Shown one piece after another: positions 10,414-21,787 of a DNA stretch of 61,812 bases. Made by a program: the position numbers and the translations under genes. Each line of letters starts with the position of its first letter. Within the stretch, counting starts at the first letter, position 1. Source of the stretch: an uncultured Burkholderiales bacterium (GTDB lineage: Bacteria; Pseudomonadota; Gammaproteobacteria; Burkholderiales; Burkholderiaceae_E); NCBI GenBank assembly GCA_903903975.1, contig CAIVAS010000100.1:1-61812 (forward strand), read 5' to 3'. The notes under the pieces are model-generated. The model was not told the DNA's origin, did not search any database, and worked only from the letters and a program-made list of their open reading frames with translations.

Positions 10414-11316
10414 ATGAACCGACTCGCCTCCATCCTTCTTGGCCTCCTTGTTGCGATCGGCCTTGCCTCGACGATGTTTTTCGTCGTCGATCAGCGCCAG
10501 TACGCCGTCGTGTTTGCACTTGGCGAAATCAAGGAAGTCGTCTCGCGTCCTGGCCTGCATTTCAAGCTGCCGCCGCCCTTTCAGAACGTGCAGTATTTCG
10601 ACAACCGGATCCTCACCATCGATACCGCCGACGTTGATCGCTTCATCACGTCCGAAAAGCTCAACGTCCAGATTGATACCTTCGTGAAATGGCGGATTGC
10701 CGATCCGCGCCAGTTTTATGTGTCGGTCGGCGGCAGTGAGTTGATTGCGAGCGATCGGCTGCAGCGCAGTCTGCGCGATTCGCTCAATAACGAGGTTGCC
10801 AAGAAGACCGTCACCGATGTCATCTCCGGCAAGCGCCAGGAGTTGCTCGATGCCGTTCGGGCAAAGATGAATGAAGACGCCAAGCAGATTGGCGCAGAGG
10901 TGATTGATGTTCGCCTCAAGCGTGTCGATTTTGCGCCCGAGGTGTCGGAGCGGGTCTTTGATCGCATGCAGTCCGAGCGCAAGCGCGTGGCCAACGAGCG
11001 GCGTGCGACCGGCGCGGCCGAGTCGGAAAAGATCCGTGCTGATGCCGATCGTCAGCGCGATGTGCTGATTGCAGAGGCCTATCGCGATGCTCAGCAGGTC
11101 AAGGGCGAAGGCGACGCCAAGGCATCAGCCCTGTTTGCAGACGCTTTTGGCAAAAATCCTGAATTCGCGAGTTTCTATCGCAGTCTCGAGGCTTACCGCA
11201 ACAGCTTCCGCGGGCGTGGCTCCGATGTCATGGTGCTCGATCCCTCGTCTGACTTTTTCCGCTACTTCCGTGCACCAGGCAGTTCGTCTGCCACGCCCGC
11301 TGCTCGGACGAAGTAG
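10414..11316 (+). CDS. hflC: FtsH-modulating membrane protein HflC
   Basis: The 300-residue partner of HflK has an N-terminal membrane anchor ([20 protein letters not shown]) and an SPFH domain ([19 protein letters not shown]). It also shows the characteristic HflC block [18 protein letters not shown] and a C-terminal DFFRYFR motif. It lies 24 bases after hflK and is presumably cotranscribed. The pair sits in the inner membrane around FtsH. Confidence 0.95.
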   Translation: MNRLASILLGLLVAIGLASTMFFVVDQRQYAVVFALGEIKEVVSRPGLHFKLPPPFQNVQYFDNRILTIDTADVDRFITSEKLNVQIDTFVKWRIADPRQFYVSVGGSELIASDRLQRSLRDSLNNEVAKKTVTDVISGKRQELLDAVRAKMNEDAKQIGAEVIDVRLKRVDFAPEVSERVFDRMQSERKRVANERRATGAAESEKIRADADRQRDVLIAEAYRDAQQVKGEGDAKASALFADAFGKNPEFASFYRSLEAYRNSFRGRGSDVMVLDPSSDFFRYFRAPGSSSATPAARTK

Positions 11317-11327
11317 GCGGTCGATTG

Positions 11328-11504
11328 ATGTTGCTGTCGGCTCTGGGCATGGTGCTCCTGATCGAAGGCCTGATGCCGCTGGCGTTTCCGGCCGGATGGC
11401 GTGCCGCGATGCAGCGCATGGCCAGCTTGCGCGACGGCCAACTCAGATTCATGGGCCTCGTGGCAACGGTGGCTGGACTGCTTCTGCTGGCAATTGCCGG
11501 CTGA
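11328..11504 (+). CDS. DUF2065 (YjeT-like) small membrane protein
   Basis: This is a 58-residue gene, easily missed for its size, 11 bases after hflC. Translation from ATG 11328 gives two membrane segments ([19 protein letters not shown] and [18 protein letters not shown]) around a short basic loop [20 protein letters not shown]. That is the pattern of DUF2065/YjeT proteins, which sit directly downstream of hflC in many proteobacteria. Function is unknown; the location suggests a link to the HflKC-FtsH complex (inference). Confidence 0.85.
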   Translation: MLLSALGMVLLIEGLMPLAFPAGWRAAMQRMASLRDGQLRFMGLVATVAGLLLLAIAG

Positions 11505-11530
11505 GCGGCTTCTACTCGAAGGTCCGGTTC

Positions 11531-14007
<2,477 letters not shown>

Positions 14008-14014
14008 GACTGCT

Positions 14015-14533
14015 GTGCCCAACTCCGATCTTTATGTCACCTGGGCTCAGTACCACCGTCTGATTGAACGGCTGGCGGTGCAGGTCCATGAGTCGGGCTG
14101 GCGCTTCGATGCCATCGTGTGTCTGGCGCGCGGTGGCTTGCGGGTCGGCGACGTCCTGTCTCGACTGTTCGCGCTGCCGCTGGGCGTGCTCTTCACAAGC
14201 TCCTATCGCGAGGGGGGCGGGACCGAGCAGAGCTCGCTGCAGATCGCAGACGCCATCAGTAGTGCCAGCCCCTTGCCGGGTCCCAGATGGCTGCTGGTCG
14301 ATGACATGGTTGATTCGGGCGCGACTTTCGCGCAAGTCCTGCCTGTGCTCAAGGCCCGGTATCCGCATGTCAGCGAGATCCGCTCCGCAGTGCTCTGGGG
14401 CAAGGGTCATTCGGTGATCACGCCGGATTTCGTCGTTGAAGAGCTGCCTCACAACCCCTGGATTCATCAGCCCTTCGAGCGCTACGACACCGTGCGTTTC
14501 GACGATCTGAAACTCGGTTGGGCTGATCGCTGA
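14015..14533 (+). CDS. Purine phosphoribosyltransferase-type protein
   Basis: The 172-residue protein has a type I phosphoribosyltransferase fold with the PRPP-binding loop WLLVDDMVDSGATFA and an N-terminal substrate region VCLARGGLRVGDVLSRLF. It starts at GTG 14015, eight bases after purA. Its location after purA, common in Burkholderiales, and its similarity to hypoxanthine/xanthine-guanine phosphoribosyltransferases suggest purine salvage, but the base specificity cannot be read from sequence alone. Confidence 0.82.
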   Translation: MPNSDLYVTWAQYHRLIERLAVQVHESGWRFDAIVCLARGGLRVGDVLSRLFALPLGVLFTSSYREGGGTEQSSLQIADAISSASPLPGPRWLLVDDMVDSGATFAQVLPVLKARYPHVSEIRSAVLWGKGHSVITPDFVVEELPHNPWIHQPFERYDTVRFDDLKLGWADR

Positions 14534-14547
14534 TCTGCGATCAGCCC
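14520..14547 (+). terminator. Stem-loop over the stop codon of the phosphoribosyltransferase gene
   Basis: A perfect 11-bp inverted repeat (GGGCTGATCGC / GCGATCAGCCC, 6-base loop) spans the TGA at 14531-14533. No T run follows, so it is a hairpin terminator or 3'-end-protecting structure rather than a classical intrinsic terminator. It marks the likely end of the operon that starts upstream of the window. Confidence 0.55.
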
Positions 14548-14714
14548 TGATGCCTTGATCTGGTGCGAATTCGGGCACCCGATTGACGCGCTTCAGCCTG
14601 AGTCTGCCGATTGCGAGCGTATGGCCTGGGTGTAGTGCTTGGCATGCTGATTGCTGCAATGGGTCAGCAGTCGTCGTTGCCTGCCATCGCACACATCCGG
14701 ATCCTTTCGCCAGC

Positions 14715-15701
14715 ATGAACGCCGTTTCGCCTTCCGACGCAATGCCAGACCAACTTCAGATCGCCCTGAATGATGCCTATGCGCAGGCAGTCACTCAGAC
14801 CGATGGGCATCTTGCCGACTACATCCCCGAACTGACGGTTGTCGATCCCGACAAGTTCGGTCTGGCGATCATGACGGCGAAGGGGCGCCTGTGCGAGGTC
14901 GGTGACGTCGATGTGGCCTTCACGATTCAGTCGGTCTCAAAGGCCTTCGCTTACTGCATGGCGCTTGAACTCCTTGGCGCCGAGGGCGTGCAAGCCAAGG
15001 TGGGCGTCGAGCCAAGCGGCGACGCCTTCAACGCGATCGAGTTCGATCCGATCAGTCGAAGGCCTTACAACCCGATGGTCAACGCCGGCGCCATTGCAGT
15101 GGCCGGGATCCTTCGCGATGCCTTCCAAGGCAATGCCCTGGAGAGGGTTCTCGATCGGTTTTCATTGGCTGCCGGCCGCAAGCTTGATATCGATGAGTCG
15201 GTATTCAGATCCGAACAGGCAACCGGCTATCGAAACCGCGCGATCGGTCAACTGCTTTGCGGAGCCGGTCTGCTTCATGAGCCGATTGATGCCGCGGTCG
15301 ACCTCTATTTTCAGGTCTGTTCGATTCGCGTGACCGCACGCGACCTCGCGACGATGGCGGCCACGCTGTCCAATATGGGCGCCAACCCGACCACGGGTGA
15401 TGAAGTGTTTGATTTCCGTGCGGTGCGCAGCACGCTGTCAGTGATGCTCTCCTGCGGGATGTACAACTTCTCGGGCAAATGGACGCACGACGTGGGCATC
15501 CCAGCAAAAAGCGGCGTTGGCGGTGGTCTGATCGGTGTCGTCAACCGGCAGGTCGGGATCGGCGCATTCTCGCCGCGCCTCGACGCCAAAGGAAACAGTG
15601 TCCGAGGCGTTCATGCCATGCAGCGGCTGTCCGACGAGCTTGGTCTGCATGCCTTTGAGTGCACCAACGTCGGCTCATCGTTCGTCGAGCATCTGCTCTA
15701 G
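14715..15701 (+). CDS. glsA: Glutaminase A
   Basis: The 328-residue protein is a serine-dependent beta-lactamase-fold glutaminase that hydrolyses glutamine to glutamate and ammonia. Family motifs are GHLADYIPELTVVDPDKFGL, the catalytic Ser/Lys pair in FTIQSVSKAF, NPMVNAGAIAV, SCGMYNFSGKW and the glycine-rich SGVGGGLIGVV. ATG 14715 is preferred; ATG 14742 would start closer to most relatives, and the frame is open further up without family similarity. Separated from the upstream operon by about 170 bases, so it probably has its own promoter, which I cannot identify. Confidence 0.93.
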   Translation: MNAVSPSDAMPDQLQIALNDAYAQAVTQTDGHLADYIPELTVVDPDKFGLAIMTAKGRLCEVGDVDVAFTIQSVSKAFAYCMALELLGAEGVQAKVGVEPSGDAFNAIEFDPISRRPYNPMVNAGAIAVAGILRDAFQGNALERVLDRFSLAAGRKLDIDESVFRSEQATGYRNRAIGQLLCGAGLLHEPIDAAVDLYFQVCSIRVTARDLATMAATLSNMGANPTTGDEVFDFRAVRSTLSVMLSCGMYNFSGKWTHDVGIPAKSGVGGGLIGVVNRQVGIGAFSPRLDAKGNSVRGVHAMQRLSDELGLHAFECTNVGSSFVEHLL

Positions 15702-15837
15702 AGAGCGCTTCAGGTCGCCAGAGAAGTCCGCTGTGAATAGGTGATTCAAGGCTTTCGTAGGATCATCTGCCCCGGGGTTGACCCCAGCACCTGCGCCCGG
15801 TTCACGGTCGGTGCGACCTTTGACTTTTCGGCGTGAC

Positions 15838-17457
15838 ATGACCTCGTTTGCGATGATCGCCACGCTGTTTGGCGGCTTGGGCATTTTCTTCATCGGCATC
15901 AAGATGATCAGCTCGCACCTGAGCCAGATGGCAGGTCGCGGCTTGCGAATGGGTGTGCTGCGTCTGGTCGACAACCGCTGGTCGGCATCCTTGCTTGGCG
16001 TCATCTTCGGCGCGGTCACACAAAGTACCAATGCGGTCACGTTTATTGTGACGAGCATGGTGACAGCCAACCTGGTGCAAGTCCGTGCGGTCATGCCGGT
16101 GGTGATCTGGGCCAACCTTGGAACCGGGGCCCTGGTGTTTTTGAGCACCCTGAACATCCGGCCGTTCATCCTGTCGCTGCTGGGGCTGATCGGCATTGCC
16201 TATTTTCTGAATGTCGAGAAGTCGCCGAGGTATCGGCATACCGCGGCTGCATTGCTTGGGGTGGCATTGCTCTTTCTCGGGCTCGATCTCGTCAAGGAAG
16301 CCGCCTCGCCGATGCAGGAGATGGCGTTCGTCGGCCGTCTGCTTGAAAGCGCGCAGGAGCAGTATTGGCTGGTCTTTTTCCTGGGTCTGGCTCTGGCACT
16401 GATTGCCCAATCCTCCGCGACCGTCACTGTGGTGACCGTCCTGATGAGCAAGGTCGGGCTGCTGAACCTCGACCTGACGCTGATGATGATTTATGGCGCT
16501 GGCATCGGATCGGCCGCGAGTCTTGCCTACATGACGCTCACGCTCTCCGGCCTTTCGCGGCAGCTTGCCTATCTCCAGATTTTCCAGAAGGCAGGCTCTG
16601 CCGTCATCATGGTTGCGCTGCTTGCGATCGAGAGAGGTTTCGACATCCCGCTGGTCGAGTCACTGATTCGCCTGATTTCAAGCGACACCAGCCTGCAAGG
16701 TTGTTGGGCATATGTGCTGATGCAGTTACTCGGTTGTGTTCTGGTGTCGTCGTTATCAAAAACGCTCTATGGGATTGCGGTCTCTCTGGCCCCAGCGACC
16801 ATCGCAGAGAGCCGCGCAAAGCCTTATTTTCTCTACCCGCAGGCGATCGATGATCCTGAGACCGCGCTTGATCTGGTGGCAAAAGAGCAGCTCAGGCAGT
16901 TTGCTTATCTGAACGGCTACCTCGCGACCGATGATGCTGCACTCAGCGATCCGTCGCCGAGTCGGCTTACCCAGAAAAGTCTGCACGACGCCAACTTGAA
17001 AGTGACTGCCGAAATCGACGAATTTCTTGCTGAACTCCTGAACCGAGTGACCGATCGTGATGTGATGGACCGCATCCTGAATTTCAGGGCTCGAAACCGC
17101 CTGCTGGCCGATCTGCAGCAGAGCATCCATGAACTCGACGCTTTACTCAGGCCTTTGCTGGAAAGGGACAGCGTTGCAAGCCTCGGGCGCTCCATCATCG
17201 AATCGCTCGACTTCATCCTTCTGGCACTGCTGGATGCGGTGAAGACCGGCGAGCGTCAGGATGCAGACCTGTTCATGCAGATGACTGCCGATAACTCCGG
17301 TGTCATGGAGCATGTGCGCCAGGATTTTCTTGCCCGAGGCAGTGAGTTTTCACCCCAGCTACACGAACTCCTCTTCAGTGCCACCAGTCTGTTCGAGCGG
17401 ATCAACTGGTTGCTCAGGCAGTATTGCGGACTCCTGTCTGTGTCGAGAGTCGAATAA
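15838..17457 (+). CDS. Na/Pi-cotransporter family protein with PhoU-like tail
   Basis: This 539-residue protein has about eight to nine membrane segments in residues 1-325, with the inverted repeat typical of PF02690 and a Q-S motif in each half (AVTQSTNAVTF and IAQSSATVTVV). The C-terminal 200 residues are soluble and helical, resembling PhoU. Relatives such as YjbB/NptA move phosphate with sodium; here the direction (import or export) cannot be told. ATG 15838 is chosen, since the upstream residues from TTG 15778 are Pro/Arg-rich and not membrane-like. Confidence 0.82.
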   Translation: MTSFAMIATLFGGLGIFFIGIKMISSHLSQMAGRGLRMGVLRLVDNRWSASLLGVIFGAVTQSTNAVTFIVTSMVTANLVQVRAVMPVVIWANLGTGALVFLSTLNIRPFILSLLGLIGIAYFLNVEKSPRYRHTAAALLGVALLFLGLDLVKEAASPMQEMAFVGRLLESAQEQYWLVFFLGLALALIAQSSATVTVVTVLMSKVGLLNLDLTLMMIYGAGIGSAASLAYMTLTLSGLSRQLAYLQIFQKAGSAVIMVALLAIERGFDIPLVESLIRLISSDTSLQGCWAYVLMQLLGCVLVSSLSKTLYGIAVSLAPATIAESRAKPYFLYPQAIDDPETALDLVAKEQLRQFAYLNGYLATDDAALSDPSPSRLTQKSLHDANLKVTAEIDEFLAELLNRVTDRDVMDRILNFRARNRLLADLQQSIHELDALLRPLLERDSVASLGRSIIESLDFILLALLDAVKTGERQDADLFMQMTADNSGVMEHVRQDFLARGSEFSPQLHELLFSATSLFERINWLLRQYCGLLSVSRVE

Positions 17458-17645
17458 TCCACGGCTTTCGACGATCCCGAATTGCAGGCTCCTCGAGTTT
17501 GAATGTCGACAGGTCTTTCGACTTGCGACTAAGTTTGTGCCGTTCAATTCACGAAGTTTTGATGATTAGGGTCGGCTTATACCGGACAATCGCGTGTTGA
17601 CCGGTTCAGCGGTGTGACGATCTACGTCTTGAGGTGAATGGGCTG

Positions 17646-20015
17646 ATGGCCGGATCAAAAAATTCTGTCTGGCGCGTCGTTGCAGTGTTTGTTGCGGTCG
17701 TTGGGGTGTTTGCGCTTGTCGGCAGTTATTTCACCTTCAACACCTTGCGCAAGGCAGAACGTAGCGCGGTCGAGTCCCGCTTCGACCTCGCGGCGGCGCG
17801 TGTATCGGCAGTGGTCGAGCGGGCGTCGTCTTATGGCCTTGGTCTGCCGGCTCAGGTCACCCTGACAGATCTGCTGACGCGCGAAGCGTCGCTCGATCCC
17901 ACAATTCGCAGCTTTGATGTCGCCGATGGCACCGGCATTGTCATCTTCAGTTCTGACAGCGCGCGAACCGGACTCGATACATCGCGTGACAGATCCTTCC
18001 TGGTTGAACGTGTCATTCGTGACGATCTGGGCAAAGCATTAGGAAAAGCCCAGGTCAGGTTCGATGGTAGTCTGCTCGATGGCGCGGTTGACCGCCTCGT
18101 TTATTTGTTGCTTGAAGCGGCATTGATCGCCTTATCGCTTGGCTGCCTGATCACGATCGTTGGCGGTTACTGGCTTGTGCGGCAATTTGACCGCGCAGTC
18201 GCACTGCCTGCGGGCTTGCTGGCCGGCAGAAAGTTCAATCCGCTCTACTTTGGAATACGCGGTTCGCTGTCGATCATTGCAACGATCGGTTTATGCGTAT
18301 CGCTCGGATTCATTTCGGCGAAGGCCTTGCAGATCGGCAAAGCCGAGATTGTTCCGGAGCTTGAAAAGCGCGCCCAGTCGGTCGGTCGATCGTCTGCATC
18401 GCTGATCGAATACGCGCTGAGTTTGGGAATTCCGATCGAGCGTTTACAAGGTGTGCAGCCCTATCTTGACGGGCTTCGCAACACGAGCCCTGAAATTGCA
18501 TCGATTGCCCTGGTGGACACTCGGTCCAGGGTGGTGTTCCAAAGTGGTCCGCCATTGGCAAATGATGTCGATTCAAGGCTTGTTGAGCCGATCCTGGTTG
18601 ATGGCCAGCGAATGGCCGAGATCAGGATCGCAATCGACAGTGAGGTCGTCGCAAATTCGCTGCGCGCGACCATGGTCGACATCGGTTTTCTCGGAATCGT
18701 TTCTCTGCTGATTGCGCTTGAAACTCTCGCACTCATGGTTGGTGCTAACGTTTCCCGCGAGCTCTCCGAAATTGAAAGTCGTGCACATGCCGTCCGGCTG
18801 GCGCCTGGCATTCAGCCGACCGTGCGGCAACTCAATTCTGCGGTCTCAGTCGTGCGGCCTCCGCTGTTTCTGTTCATGCTGGCCGAGGAGCTCACGCGGC
18901 CATTTCTACCGAGTTTTTCTCGCAGTCTCGTGCCGGACGGGACCCGGTATGCGAACCTTCTGGGCAGTCTGCCTCTGGTGGTCTTTCTGGCCATTGTTGC
19001 GATAACCCAGATTCCCTTTGCCAATGCCTCAAAACGTCTGGGTCGAAAAGAGGGCTTCGTCATCGGCGGACTTCTCGCGGTGGTCGGATTCGCAATTTGC
19101 GCTTTTGCCTCCGATCTGAGTGTATTCACTGGCGCTCGTGTACTGACTGCGATTGGTTTTTCACTGGTGTTCGTTTCGGCGCAAGGGCAGGTCATCGATG
19201 GCTCGACCTTGGGCGATCGCGCATCCAGCCTGGCGATTTTCATTCGAGCGATTGTCGTTGCCGGACTTTGCGGTCCGCCGCTCGGGGGAATGATTGCAGA
19301 TCGCTGGGGTGTATCCAATACCTTCAAGGTCTGCATGTGCTTTGCATTCCTCGCGGTTCTTGCTGCGACCTTTTCGATGCCAGCTCGCGCCAAGGGCGTG
19401 AAGGCTGGTCCGGAGTCCGGTTTGCGAGATCTGTCAGCAGCTTGGCGCTCGCCTGGCATTAGAGGGCTGCTGCTGGGTTGTGCTTTTCCGGCCAAGTTAT
19501 TGCTGACCTGTCTGTGTTTTTATCTTGTTCCGATTGGCATGCAAAGCCGGGGCTATACCTCAGCTGAAATTGGACGCCTGCTGATGATCTATCCCTTGAT
19601 GATGGTCCTCCTGGTACCGGTGTTTGCTGCGCTGGCAGACCGGCTTCGGCGCAGACGCGACTTCGTCATTTATGGCGGTGTACTGGCTGGGGCATGTACC
19701 GGTTTGGCGCTGATCGACACCAGTCTGGTCTGGTTCGGAATTCTGTTGCTCATGCTTGGCGTCGGTCAGGCAATGTCGATCACGCCGCAATCAGCGATGA
19801 TGGTGGAGTTGTCAAACTCCGATGGTGCTCAACGGTCAGCCAGCGTGATGGGCTTGTTCCGACTCATCGAGCGCAGCGGCAGTGCGATCGGGCCAGCCGT
19901 TGGTGCAGTCTTGTTGGGTGGCCTCGGTTTGAGTGCAGCGGTCGGTACGATCGGAGCACTCATGATCGCGGGCACTGCTGCCTACGCCTACTCTTCGCGG
20001 TCTCAGGGTCGTTAG
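17646..20015 (+). CDS. MFS transporter fused to two N-terminal periplasmic sensor modules
   Basis: The 789-residue protein starts at ATG 17646, nine bases after GAGGTG. A first membrane helix (residues about 9-30), a periplasmic segment (31-150) and a second helix (150-178) are followed by another helix (about 207-230), a second periplasmic segment (231-340) and helix (343-365). A 12-helix major facilitator domain starts near 405; its signature is the loop RLGRKEGF. Both periplasmic segments share a pattern: Y-x-L-G-[IL]-P, then about 20 residues to SFDVADGTGIVIFSSD in the first and SIALVDTRSRVVFQSG in the second. The pattern recurs in two other proteins of this operon (22.9 and 23.7 kb). I infer a transporter that senses, or is gated by, a periplasmic signal. 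Substrate unknown; the downstream racemase and binding protein hint at an amino acid. Confidence 0.78.
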   Translation: MAGSKNSVWRVVAVFVAVVGVFALVGSYFTFNTLRKAERSAVESRFDLAAARVSAVVERASSYGLGLPAQVTLTDLLTREASLDPTIRSFDVADGTGIVIFSSDSARTGLDTSRDRSFLVERVIRDDLGKALGKAQVRFDGSLLDGAVDRLVYLLLEAALIALSLGCLITIVGGYWLVRQFDRAVALPAGLLAGRKFNPLYFGIRGSLSIIATIGLCVSLGFISAKALQIGKAEIVPELEKRAQSVGRSSASLIEYALSLGIPIERLQGVQPYLDGLRNTSPEIASIALVDTRSRVVFQSGPPLANDVDSRLVEPILVDGQRMAEIRIAIDSEVVANSLRATMVDIGFLGIVSLLIALETLALMVGANVSRELSEIESRAHAVRLAPGIQPTVRQLNSAVSVVRPPLFLFMLAEELTRPFLPSFSRSLVPDGTRYANLLGSLPLVVFLAIVAITQIPFANASKRLGRKEGFVIGGLLAVVGFAICAFASDLSVFTGARVLTAIGFSLVFVSAQGQVIDGSTLGDRASSLAIFIRAIVVAGLCGPPLGGMIADRWGVSNTFKVCMCFAFLAVLAATFSMPARAKGVKAGPESGLRDLSAAWRSPGIRGLLLGCAFPAKLLLTCLCFYLVPIGMQSRGYTSAEIGRLLMIYPLMMVLLVPVFAALADRLRRRRDFVIYGGVLAGACTGLALIDTSLVWFGILLLMLGVGQAMSITPQSAMMVELSNSDGAQRSASVMGLFRLIERSGSAIGPAVGAVLLGGLGLSAAVGTIGALMIAGTAAYAYSSRSQGR

Positions 20016-20054
20016 GCCCGTCAGCGTTTCCTGCTTTTAAACCTGGAGCTCACT

Positions 20055-21095
20055 TTGGACCGGCGTCTTTTCATCCAGTATGGCTTCGCAAGCCCGCTCC
20101 TTGTCGCAGCTGACCGGGCGTCGTCGCAGTCCAGCGCGCCTGCTCGTACACCGCGCATTCTGATGATTACCTTTCGTGGTCAGACCGATGCCGAACGTGG
20201 CTTTCGCGGTTACCTTGCCAACGCCGGCATCAAGGCGGAGATCATGGAGCGCGACTGCAACAGCGATGTCGCCGGCGTGGCGGCCATTCTTGACGAAGCG
20301 GTTTCCTTTAAACCCGACCTGATCTATACCTGGGGTACACCGGTCACCCTCGCTGTGACCGGTACTTTCGATTCGCCGAAAACCCACGCACTCGCCTCGG
20401 TGCCGGTGGTTTTTGTGCTGGTGTCGGCGCCGGTACGGGCCCGGATCGTTCAGAGCCTGGAGGGGCAGGGCCGAAATGTGACCGGCGCGATCCATGTGGT
20501 GCCGACCGATGTCCAGATGAGAGCGATGCAGTCCTACAAGCCCTTCAAGAAGGTCGGCGTGCTCTATACATCCACCGAACAGAATTCGAAGGTCATCGTC
20601 AGTGAGGTGTTCGATTTCGCCAAGAAATCTGGCATTGAGGTCGTCGAACGGACATTCGGCAAGGATTCTGCGGGCAGGCCGATTGCCGATGGTGTCGAAG
20701 AACTGATTGCCGAGATCAAGCGGGATGGGGCGGAGTGGCTCTACCTGCTGCCGGATACGTTTCTCGGAAGTCTTTACAAACGCGTCTCTCCTGCGGCGCT
20801 TGAAAACAGACTCCCGACTTTCGGCGCGGCTGAGCTTGCGGTGAGGTCGGGCGGCGCACTGGTCGGTCTCGTGAGCCGTTATCTTTCAGTCGGTCAACTC
20901 GCAGGCGCCAAGGCGCTCGATATTCTGGTGGGCGGCAAGCAGGCTTCTGCGATTCCGATTGAGACACTCAAGCGCTTTTCCCTTATCGTCAATATGGGGA
21001 CCGCCAAGGCGCTCGGCGGCGTCTATCCGCCAATCGATATGCTCAATTATGCAGAGGTGATCAATGTCCCCAGACAAGGGGGCGCTGCGTCATGA
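20055..21095 (+). CDS. Orphan ABC-type substrate-binding protein (ABC_sub_bind family)
   Basis: The 346-residue protein starts at TTG 20055, six bases after GGAG. The N terminus (DRRLFIQYGFASPLLVAADR) looks like a short, RR-containing export signal. The body is a two-lobed periplasmic-binding fold of the PF04392 type (TrpX-like family): ILMITFRGQTDAERGFRGYL, DLIYTWGTPVTLAVTG, VGVLYTSTEQNSKVIVSEVF and GGVYPPIDMLNYAEV. No permease or ATPase gene lies nearby, so it more likely feeds the sensors of this operon than an ABC importer (inference). Its TGA overlaps the next ATG by 4 bases. Confidence 0.8.
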   Translation: MDRRLFIQYGFASPLLVAADRASSQSSAPARTPRILMITFRGQTDAERGFRGYLANAGIKAEIMERDCNSDVAGVAAILDEAVSFKPDLIYTWGTPVTLAVTGTFDSPKTHALASVPVVFVLVSAPVRARIVQSLEGQGRNVTGAIHVVPTDVQMRAMQSYKPFKKVGVLYTSTEQNSKVIVSEVFDFAKKSGIEVVERTFGKDSAGRPIADGVEELIAEIKRDGAEWLYLLPDTFLGSLYKRVSPAALENRLPTFGAAELAVRSGGALVGLVSRYLSVGQLAGAKALDILVGGKQASAIPIETLKRFSLIVNMGTAKALGGVYPPIDMLNYAEVINVPRQGGAAS

Positions 21096-21787
21096 GTGGC
21101 GCCAATGTCAGCGCTCCGTTGCCGCAAGGTTTGGCGATCAGGCCACTTGCCGTGAGCGATCTGGAGGCTGTCGACGCGCTGCATCGACGGTCGATCTCGG
21201 GGCTAGGCGCTGATATTGTCAAGCCTGAAGAAAAGAAATTTTTCGAAGAGCTTCTGGATGGAAGAGGCCGCCTCGTCGGCGTCGAAGACGATGATCTTCT
21301 CGTCGCTTACGCAGTCCTCCAGCATGAGCTTCATGCTGATGACAATCCCAGAGAACAGTTAGGCGTTTTGCCTGGAACCCCTCTCTTCAAGTTGGCTGGC
21401 TCCGGCGTCGATCATCGTTATCGAGGCATGGGGCTCCAGCGATTTCTCATCGAGGAGCGCATTGCACTGGCCGGCGATCGCGCGTTGACGTTCGCTACCG
21501 CGGCGCCTTTGAATTACGCAAGCTGGATCAACCTGCTCTCATGCGGACTGACGGTGCGTGCCTTGCAGTATCGCTATGGTGGTTATCCCCGTTTCCTGAT
21601 GGCTCGATCCGGTGCGGCGCTCCTGTATGGGCTGCCCGACAACGATCATCCCGGCGTCGAGATTGCGAGCGATGATCTGGGGCGCCAGTCCGAGTTGCTG
21701 TCAAAAGGCTGGCGGGGCATGGAAGCGGTGGAAAACTCGCGATTCATCCGGTACCGACCAATGATCCAAAGCGCGGCGCTGCAATGA
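21092..21787 (+). CDS. GNAT-family acetyltransferase-like protein
   Basis: The 231-residue protein shows an N-terminal GNAT start (LAIRPLAVSDLEAVDALHRR) and a recognisable acetyl-CoA loop in GSGVDHRYRGMGLQRFLIEE (R/Q-x-x-G-x-G/A type). The acceptor is unknown. It is overlapped by 4 bases at both ends with the binding-protein and racemase genes, so it is surely cotranslated with them; modification of an amino acid or amino sugar handled by the racemase is a reasonable but untested idea. Confidence 0.7.
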   Translation: MSGANVSAPLPQGLAIRPLAVSDLEAVDALHRRSISGLGADIVKPEEKKFFEELLDGRGRLVGVEDDDLLVAYAVLQHELHADDNPREQLGVLPGTPLFKLAGSGVDHRYRGMGLQRFLIEERIALAGDRALTFATAAPLNYASWINLLSCGLTVRALQYRYGGYPRFLMARSGAALLYGLPDNDHPGVEIASDDLGRQSELLSKGWRGMEAVENSRFIRYRPMIQSAALQ

